NCBI RefSeq assembly: GCF_022825805.1
Contig: NZ_JAJDWC010000087.1
Coordinates: forward strand, 1 to 48,207
Direction of reading: 5' to 3'
From: Phaeobacter sp.
GTDB lineage: Bacteria > Pseudomonadota > Alphaproteobacteria > Rhodobacterales > Rhodobacteraceae
Length of the DNA: 48,207 nt
Below are positions 43,001 to 48,207 of the stretch, piece after piece. Both the position numbers and the translations under genes were made by a program. Each line of letters begins with the position of its first letter. Within the stretch, counting starts at the first letter, position 1. The notes below the pieces were generated by a model. It was not told the DNA's origin. It searched no databases and saw only the letters and a program-made list of their open reading frames with translations.

Positions 43001-44812
43001 ATGCGATTGAACCCGACCCTGACTGCCGTCACCGACCGGATCATAGCCCGCAGCGCAGGACCGCGCCGCGCCTATCTCGACCGCATGGCTGCCGCCACAT
43101 CGCAGGGACCGGCCCGCGCCCATCTGTCCTGCAGCGGTCAGGCCCACGCCTATGCCGCCACCGGCCAGGACCAGACCAACCTGGCCACCAAAAGTGCAGG
43201 CCACCTGGGCATTGTCACCGCCTATAACGACATGCTGTCGGCCCATCAGCCGTTTGAAACCTATCCCGCCGCGATCAAGGACGCCGTGCGGGACATCGGT
43301 GGCACCGCGCAGGTTGCAGGCGGCGTTCCCGCCATGTGCGACGGCATCACCCAGGGCGAAGCGGGCATGGAACTGTCACTGTTTTCGCGCGACACCATTG
43401 CCATGGCCACTGGCGTGGCACTCAGCCACAATGTCTTTGACGCCACCGTCTATCTGGGTGTCTGCGACAAGATCGTCCCAGGTCTGGTGATTGGCGCACA
43501 GGTCTTTGGGCACCTGCCTGCAGTTTTCCTGCCCGCAGGTCCCATGACATCGGGCTTGTCCAACGACGAGAAAGCCAAGGTGCGGCAGAAATTTGCCGCC
43601 GGGGAAATTGGCCGCGATGAACTGCTGAAATCCGAGATGGCCGCCTACCACGGCCCCGGCACCTGCACGTTTTATGGCACCGCCAACACCAACCAGATGC
43701 TGATGGAGTTCATGGGCCTGCACCTGCCCGGCTCCTCCTTTGTCAATCCCGGCACAGATCTGCGCGATGCCCTGACCCGCGAGGGCGGCAAACGCGCGCT
43801 GTCGCTCTCCGCGCTTGGCAATCACTACACCCCGGTTTGCGATATCCTCGATGAAAAGGCCTATGTGAACGGCATCGTCGGCCTGATGGCCACGGGCGGA
43901 TCCACCAATCTTCTGATCCATCTGATCGCCATGGCGCGGGCCGGTGGCGTCATCCTGGATTGGCAGGACTTTGCGGACCTGTCCGACACCATCCCGCTGC
44001 TGGCGCGGGTCTATCCAAACGGTCTGGCCGATGTGAACCACTTCCACGCCGCAGGCGGGCTGGGGTTCATGATCGGCGAATTGCTGAACGCTGGCTTCCT
44101 GCATGACGACACCAAAACAGTCGCAGGCGAGGGTCTTGCGGCCTACACCAGCGAACCCTTCCTCAAGGATGGCACCCTCACCTGGCGCGAGGGCAGCCGC
44201 AAAACGCTCAACGACAAAATCGTGCGCCCCGCCTCTGATCCCTTCCAGGAAACTGGCGGGCTGGCCCGGCTGACCGGCAATCTGGGCACCGGCGTGATGA
44301 AGATTTCCGCCGTCGCGCCAGAACACCGCGTCGTCGAGGCCCCCGCCCGTGTGTTCCATGATCAGGACGAGGCCAAGGCCGCCTTCAAAGCGGGCGAGCT
44401 GGACGATGGCGATATGGTCATCGTTGTCCGCTTCCAGGGCCCGAAGGCCAACGGTATGCCAGAGCTGCATTCCATGACCCCGTTCCTCGGCATCATGCAG
44501 GGGCGCGGTCAGAAGGTGGCACTGGTCACCGATGGGCGCATGTCCGGCGCCTCTGGCAAGATCCCCTCCGCCATCCATGTGGTGCCCGAAGCGCTGGACG
44601 GCGGCCCGATCGCCAAGATCCAGGATGGCGATCTGCTGCGGGTTGATGCCCTGACCGGAACGCTAGAGGTGCTGGATCCCGCGTTTCTGCAACGCACACC
44701 TGCGGTTGCGGATCTGTCTGCCTATCAACATGGCACCGGGCGCGAGATGTTCGCGCTGTTCCGCAAATCCGTCACCTCCGCCGACACCGGCGCCACCGTA
44801 TTCGGAGACTGA
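43001..44812 (+). CDS. edd: 6-phosphogluconate dehydratase
   Basis: First dedicated enzyme of the Entner-Doudoroff pathway, 603 residues, converting 6-phosphogluconate to 2-keto-3-deoxy-6-phosphogluconate. IlvD/Edd family iron-sulfur marks: [21 protein letters not shown] (near 106-126), [17 protein letters not shown] (near 146-162) and [29 protein letters not shown] (near 220-247); also [19 protein letters not shown] near the C-terminus. A GAGG ribosome site precedes the ATG. Three bases separate it from eda. Confidence 0.96.
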   Translation: MRLNPTLTAVTDRIIARSAGPRRAYLDRMAAATSQGPARAHLSCSGQAHAYAATGQDQTNLATKSAGHLGIVTAYNDMLSAHQPFETYPAAIKDAVRDIGGTAQVAGGVPAMCDGITQGEAGMELSLFSRDTIAMATGVALSHNVFDATVYLGVCDKIVPGLVIGAQVFGHLPAVFLPAGPMTSGLSNDEKAKVRQKFAAGEIGRDELLKSEMAAYHGPGTCTFYGTANTNQMLMEFMGLHLPGSSFVNPGTDLRDALTREGGKRALSLSALGNHYTPVCDILDEKAYVNGIVGLMATGGSTNLLIHLIAMARAGGVILDWQDFADLSDTIPLLARVYPNGLADVNHFHAAGGLGFMIGELLNAGFLHDDTKTVAGEGLAAYTSEPFLKDGTLTWREGSRKTLNDKIVRPASDPFQETGGLARLTGNLGTGVMKISAVAPEHRVVEAPARVFHDQDEAKAAFKAGELDDGDMVIVVRFQGPKANGMPELHSMTPFLGIMQGRGQKVALVTDGRMSGASGKIPSAIHVVPEALDGGPIAKIQDGDLLRVDALTGTLEVLDPAFLQRTPAVADLSAYQHGTGREMFALFRKSVTSADTGATVFGD

Positions 44813-44815
44813 ACC

Positions 44816-45463
44816 ATGGCCATCACTGCACAAGACGCCAGCATCCGCACCCGCGAGATCTGCCAACGCGCCCCGATCGTGCCGGTTCTCGTGGTCCATG
44901 ACGTGGCCCATGCCCGCCCCCTGGCCGAGGCCCTGGTCGCTGGCGGCCTGCCCGCGCTCGAGGTCACATTGCGCACCCCCGCGGCGCTGGATGTGATTGC
45001 CGAAATGGCCAAGGTCGAAGGCGGCATTGTTGGCGCTGGCACATTGGTGACCCCCGATGATGTCACTCGCGCCATGGCTGCTGGCGCGCAGTTTGGTGTC
45101 TCCCCCGGTGCGACCGATGATCTCTTGGATGCGTGCGAAGCAGGCGGTTTGCCGATGCTGCCCGGAGCCGCCACCGCATCAGAGGCGATGCGTCTGCTGG
45201 CGCGCGGCTATGACATGCTGAAATTCTTCCCGGCCGAGGCCTCTGGCGGCGCCCCCGCGCTCAAAGCCATCGGCGCCCCCCTACCCCAGATCAGCTTTTG
45301 TCCGACCGGCGGCGTAAGCCCGGACAATGCTGCGAGCTACCTGTCGCTGTCCAATGTGGTCTGCGCCGGCGGCAGCTGGGTCGCCCCAAGCAAACTGGTT
45401 GAGGCCGGAGATTGGGACGCTATCCGCGATCTCGCCCACGCCGCCAGCCAACTGGCGCGCTGA
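44816..45463 (+). CDS. eda: KDPG aldolase
   Basis: Splits 2-keto-3-deoxy-6-phosphogluconate into pyruvate and glyceraldehyde 3-phosphate, 215 residues. Seen: ALEVTLRTP (catalytic Glu near 48), GTLVTPDDV, FGVSPGATDD, and the Schiff-base Lys in MLKFFPAEASGG (near 136), then CPTGGVSPDNAASYL. Last gene of the operon; a strong hairpin follows at 45487. Its product feeds Gap, whose gene carries the same operator type. Confidence 0.96.
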   Translation: MAITAQDASIRTREICQRAPIVPVLVVHDVAHARPLAEALVAGGLPALEVTLRTPAALDVIAEMAKVEGGIVGAGTLVTPDDVTRAMAAGAQFGVSPGATDDLLDACEAGGLPMLPGAATASEAMRLLARGYDMLKFFPAEASGGAPALKAIGAPLPQISFCPTGGVSPDNAASYLSLSNVVCAGGSWVAPSKLVEAGDWDAIRDLAHAASQLAR

Positions 45464-45486
45464 ACCCACCACCGATACAGCATGAA

Positions 45487-45524
45487 AAACGCCGCCCTGC
45501 CGATCGCAGCAGGGCGGCGTTTGC
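45487..45524. terminator. Strong terminator between eda and the sugar kinase gene
   Basis: A 14-base perfect stem: AAACGCCGCCCTGC (45487-45500) and GCAGGGCGGCGTTT (45509-45522), 8-base loop, between convergent genes. A and T ends allow action in both directions. Confidence 0.88.
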
Positions 45525-45527
45525 ACT

Positions 45528-46601
45528 TCACCGCTCCAGCTCAGAGCACCACGGCGGGTTCGCACCGGCCCGCGACACCGTGACAGCCGCCGCCTTGGCG
45601 CCATACTCCAGGCAGGCCCGCAGCTGCGCCTCCGCCATATCCCCGCGCGCGGCATCTTGTAGGACACCCGCCGCATGGGCCGCGGCCAGAAAGCCCGCAT
45701 TGAACGTATCCCCAGCGCCAACAGTATCTGCAACGACCGCCGGAACCGCAGGCACCGCAACCTCCATGCCCGATTTCAGAAACCCGCGCGCCCCGGCGCT
45801 GCCCATGGTCAGGATCACCAGCCCTGGGCCGTTGCCCCCGACCCCGTCGGACGTGCCGTCCAGCGAACCGTCAAGCGAACCGTCAAGCGTGCCGTCCAGC
45901 AGACGCCGGATCTTGGTCTCAATGGGGGCGTCGCCGGGATAAATCCAATCCAGATCTTCATCAGAGACTTTGACGATACCAGCGCCCGCAACCATGCCAG
46001 CCAACCGCGCGCGATAGCCTGCCTCGTCCTGGGCAAACCCAGGTCGCACATTCGGGTCGATCATCACGGGCCTGCGATCCCGCTCCCTTTGCGCCAACGC
46101 GGCATAGGCCTGCGCCGCCGCGCCATTGCAGAGCGAAATGCCACCAAAAAACAACGCCTGCACATGATCCGGCACCTCCGGCAGACGATCCGCGCGCAAG
46201 GCGCGGCCTGCGGTGTTTTCATCATAGAAATGATAGGTCGCGTGCCCGTCTGTAAGCTGCACAAAGGCCAATGTCGTCGGCAGATCGGAACGCTCCGCAA
46301 GGCTGAGATCCACCGATGAGGCCTCCAGCGCCGCCACCAAGTGTTGACCGAACAGATCCCGCGAGAGACCTGTGAACAACCCAGCCTGCAAGCGCCCGCC
46401 CTGCCCCAATCGCGCCAGAGCAATGGCCGTGTTGAACACCGCACCACCACAGTGCGGCCGGTAGCCCAGCGTCGGCGCCATCTGCGCGCCACTCTCTGCC
46501 GATGCAGATGTCAGCGCCGCAGCAGGGCCCGCCACCGCTGCCGAACCAGCGACCGCGACAGGTATCATATCGATCAACGCTTCCCCACAACACAGGATCA
46601 T
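45528..46601 (-). CDS. PfkB-family carbohydrate kinase, probable fructokinase
   Basis: A 357-residue PfkB (ribokinase-like) sugar kinase. Start MILCCGEALIDMIPV, sugar-binding GYRPHCGGAVFNTAIALARLG (near 57-77), VMIDPNVRPGF (near 180) and the ATP/catalytic motif DTVGAGDTFNAGF (near 301-313) with the base Asp. Position beside pgi and the Entner-Doudoroff genes suggests fructose as substrate. Two oddities: an Ala/Ser/Gly-rich insert near residues 20-50, and a four-residue repeat (LDGTLDGSLDGSLDGTSDG) near 234-252 coded by 12-base units. Start at 46601 has a purine-rich AAAGGA upstream; the frame extends to 46691 but lacks support there. Confidence 0.87.
   Translation of the reverse strand: MILCCGEALIDMIPVAVAGSAAVAGPAAALTSASAESGAQMAPTLGYRPHCGGAVFNTAIALARLGQGGRLQAGLFTGLSRDLFGQHLVAALEASSVDLSLAERSDLPTTLAFVQLTDGHATYHFYDENTAGRALRADRLPEVPDHVQALFFGGISLCNGAAAQAYAALAQRERDRRPVMIDPNVRPGFAQDEAGYRARLAGMVAGAGIVKVSDEDLDWIYPGDAPIETKIRRLLDGTLDGSLDGSLDGTSDGVGGNGPGLVILTMGSAGARGFLKSGMEVAVPAVPAVVADTVGAGDTFNAGFLAAAHAAGVLQDAARGDMAEAQLRACLEYGAKAAAVTVSRAGANPPWCSELER
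45853..45900 (-). repeat. 12-bp tandem repeat inside the sugar kinase gene
   Basis: Four 12-base units in the order A-B-B-A on the plus strand: GTGCCGTCCAGC, GAACCGTCAAGC, GAACCGTCAAGC, GTGCCGTCCAGC. They code LDGT/LDGS units in a surface loop of the kinase and keep the reading frame. Confidence 0.85.
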
Positions 46602-46648
46602 TCCACCGGTCCTTTCGTCTGTCTCAGGCCCCAAAACACTGCCCTGAT

Positions 46649-46816
46649 TTATCCCGTGGCAGACAGGGTCGTCCAGCTGCAGATACTGCAATTGAGCCGC
46701 GCGACATCCGGATCAGCAAAAAAATAAGCCAACCCACTGAGCAAACACAGACCAAGGCTCAGTCTAACAATGCCGCACGTCAAACCAAACTGAACGCGCG
46801 TAATCCTTCGGTTCAT
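46649..46816 (-). CDS. Possible small membrane protein (55 aa)
   Basis: A short frame reading MNRRITRVQFGLTCGIVRLS, then a hydrophobic span (LGLCLLSGLAYFF) and a Cys-containing tail (ADPDVARLNCSICSWTTLSATG). The balance of basic start, single span and polar end looks protein-like, and it would lie 47 bases before the sugar kinase start on the same strand. The ribosome site is weak and I know no family for it. May be non-coding. The remainder of 46602-46987 shows nothing else of note. Confidence 0.3.
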   Translation of the reverse strand: MNRRITRVQFGLTCGIVRLSLGLCLLSGLAYFFADPDVARLNCSICSWTTLSATG

Positions 46817-46987
46817 GAAGCATCTCACAAGGTCGGCGTTAAGCTGACCTGAGGCGACGCATGGTGGCCGCCCGCCCACTCAATAGCCCTGCGAAAAACG
46901 GTGCAGATTTACGAAATATTGAACCAAACAGAAGAGGCTGGGCCCATCGTCCCCCGCGTGCCCCGCGCCGAAAAGGAAATCGTCCTT

Positions 46988-48067
46988 ATGACCTCTCTGC
47001 TTTTGCCAACAACGCCGAACAATCCGCTCGTGTCAGCACAGGCGCATGATGCAATGGGTCCAATGCAGCTGCGGGAAAACACAACTTTGCACTTCATCGA
47101 AAACGCAGCCTTCGATCCCAGTGCGACGGATTATGATCCCAACTATGAAAACAGCCAGGCCCATTCCAAACAGTTCCTAGCGCATATGGCCCATGTCCAC
47201 GATACGCTGAAGGCGCGCTATCCTGCAGGCAGCAAGCTGGTTGAAGTTGGCTGTGGCAAAGGCGATTTTCTTGAGCTCGCGCAAACAGCCGGGCATTTTC
47301 AGTGCAAGGGCTATGACACCACCTATGATGGCTCTGCCCCATTCATAGAAAAACGCTACCTAACCGCGCAGGACAAGGAAACTGCAGATATCGTGGTTTT
47401 GCGCCATGTCCTCGAACATATTCCGCAACCGCATAAATTCCTCTCCATGCTGGCCCAGGTATTTGGTGCAGCAGATATCTACATTGAGGTCCCAAACCTC
47501 GACTGGATCCTGCAGAACAACACCTTCTTCGACATCACCTACGAACACGTGAACTACTTCAGCCAGCATGCGCTTGCCGCGCTTTTTGATCAATCCGTGA
47601 AAACTGCTGAGCTATGTTTTGATGAACAGTATCAGTTTGTTATTGCCAGTTTATCCGATCTTGGATCGCAATTTCCGACAGCCTATGACGCCAAACTATG
47701 GCGCGATCTCAGCTTTGATCAACTGTTCCCGCAACTTGAAACACAGATCGACAGTCTGACCGCGGCTGTCGGCGAAAATGGCAGATGTTTCCTGTGGGGC
47801 GCTGCAACCAAGGGATGCATGTTCCTGCTGCATGCCGACCGACTGCGCTCAATCGGTCGGCACGTGCCGTACGCAATCGATATCAATCCGAAAAAACAAG
47901 GGCGCTGGCTGCCTGGCTCAAAAATTGCAATTCGCGCGCCAGAGGCCTTTTTTGAAGATGCCCAACCTGGGGATGTTCTGGCCATCGCAAACCCGGCCTA
48001 CCAGAACGAAATTACCGCGCAGTTGGCCGCGCGGGAGCTCGACTTTGTCAAGGTCTGTTGCATCTGA
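46988..48067 (+). CDS. SAM-dependent methyltransferase with C-terminal methyltransferase domain
   Basis: A 359-residue methyltransferase of the sugar C-methyltransferase type. The SAM domain has LVEVGCGKGDFLELAQTAG (near 83-101), then VVLRHVLEHIPQPHKFL and YIEVPNLDWIL; the C-terminal domain (GENGRCFLWGAATKGCMFLLHADRL, then YAIDINPKKQGRWLPGSKIAI and ANPAYQNEI) matches the PF08484-type domain. The family usually begins with a four-Cys zinc domain; that is missing here. I choose the ATG at 46988, with AAAGGA nine bases upstream; a GTG at 46901 would add 29 residues without Cys. It probably acts on a nucleotide or surface sugar. An insertion sequence begins within a few bases of its stop. Confidence 0.8.
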   Translation: MTSLLLPTTPNNPLVSAQAHDAMGPMQLRENTTLHFIENAAFDPSATDYDPNYENSQAHSKQFLAHMAHVHDTLKARYPAGSKLVEVGCGKGDFLELAQTAGHFQCKGYDTTYDGSAPFIEKRYLTAQDKETADIVVLRHVLEHIPQPHKFLSMLAQVFGAADIYIEVPNLDWILQNNTFFDITYEHVNYFSQHALAALFDQSVKTAELCFDEQYQFVIASLSDLGSQFPTAYDAKLWRDLSFDQLFPQLETQIDSLTAAVGENGRCFLWGAATKGCMFLLHADRLRSIGRHVPYAIDINPKKQGRWLPGSKIAIRAPEAFFEDAQPGDVLAIANPAYQNEITAQLAARELDFVKVCCI

Positions 48068-48074
48068 CTGTCGC

Positions 48075-48119
48075 TAACAAGCGATATGTCCGGTGTAGGT
48101 AACATGCGATCTGTCCGGT
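48075..48119 (+). repeat. Subterminal direct repeats of the IS end
   Basis: TAACAAGCGATATGTCCGGT (48075-48094) and TAACATGCGATCTGTCCGGT (48100-48119) agree at 18 of 20 bases and start 25 bases apart. Likely transposase-binding sites. Confidence 0.75.
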
Positions 48120-48146
48120 TTTATCATGTCTCCGAAAGGAGGCGTT

Positions 48147-48207
48147 ATGAAGCGGACAGAAGTGTTACAGGAAGTTCGACTTATGAAGTTCGAAGACGTG
48201 TATTCGC
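48147..48207 (+). CDS. Transposase, N-terminal fragment
   Basis: ATG at 48147 behind a strong AAAGGAGG ribosome site opens a frame reading MKRTEVLQEVRLMKFEDVYS up to the window edge. The start resembles that of ISNCY-family (IS1202-like) transposases, which begin with a short basic helix and a LQE(I/V)R.M(R/K)FE segment. Only 20 residues are visible, so the family call rests on memory of that pattern and on the repeats in front of it. Confidence 0.6.
   Translation, partial: MKRTEVLQEVRLMKFEDVYS

Larger units (their letters stand above)
48069..48207 (+). mobile_element. Left end of an insertion sequence (ISNCY/IS1202-like), cut by the window edge
   Basis: TGTCGCTAAC at about 48069 starts a non-coding end that carries two 20-base direct repeats and leads into a transposase start. 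The layout resembles IS1202-type (ISNCY) elements as I remember them. The exact terminal base and target duplication cannot be set because the right end lies outside the window. Confidence 0.6.

Noticed and set aside
48068..48120. CRISPR-like repeat at the right edge
   Set aside because: Only two imperfect 20-base repeats 25 bases apart and directly before a transposase start; they fit an IS end, not a CRISPR array.

Overview
The window looks like chromosomal DNA of a marine alphaproteobacterium of the Rhodobacterales (Roseobacter group). The grounds are high GC, dense translationally coupled operons, a soxBDAG sarcosine oxidase set, a RpoE/ChrR singlet-oxygen pair joined to a fatty-acid-modification operon, a tungstate transporter of the TupABC type, and Entner-Doudoroff genes behind LacI-type operators. 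I saw no tRNA, rRNA or CRISPR array. The only mobile DNA is the left end of an insertion sequence at the right edge.

Layout. (1) 1-7116: the tail of an unknown gene, then a four-gene minus-strand operon (aldehyde dehydrogenase, M19 peptidase-like protein, unknown 563-residue protein, DUF3726 protein). It is divergent from a two-gene regulator operon (LysR, then a GlxA/GbdR-like AraC protein). (2) 7234-12327: soxB-soxD-soxA-soxG for sarcosine oxidation. With the GbdR-like regulator this suggests catabolism of betaine-type methylated amines. (3) 12646-14790: chemoreceptor with a NIT sensory domain. (4) 15334-16341: gap. (5) 16439-24936: chrR-rpoE, divergent from an eight-gene operon (flavin amine-oxidase-like protein, DUF1365, cyclopropane-synthase-type methyltransferase, chalcone-isomerase-like protein, MFS transporter, DUF3833, two short-chain dehydrogenases). 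Both sides carry a TGATCC-N18-TAA promoter of RpoE type. (6) 25064-27281: tungstate ABC transporter in the order B-C-A with a structured leader. (7) 27681-31267: nadA-nadB-nadC. (8) 31377-35081: GtrB, GtrA, SAM methyltransferase and large membrane glycosyltransferase-like protein, a surface-glycan modification operon. (9) 35291-39377: CocE/NonD hydrolase with a divergent HTH regulator, and a CaiB-type CoA-transferase. (10) 39816-46601: pgi-zwf-edd-eda and a convergent PfkB sugar kinase, i.e. glucose/fructose through the Entner-Doudoroff route. (11) 46988-48207: a methyltransferase followed at once by an IS element.

The main points for a second look are the paired RpoE promoters and the content of the operon they control, an M19 protein and a SoxD that have both lost key metal ligands, the hairpin leader of the tungstate operon, 18-bp-spaced TTGATC repeats upstream of the CoA-transferase, LacI-type operators shared by gap and the pgi operon, and 12-bp in-frame repeats in two unrelated genes.
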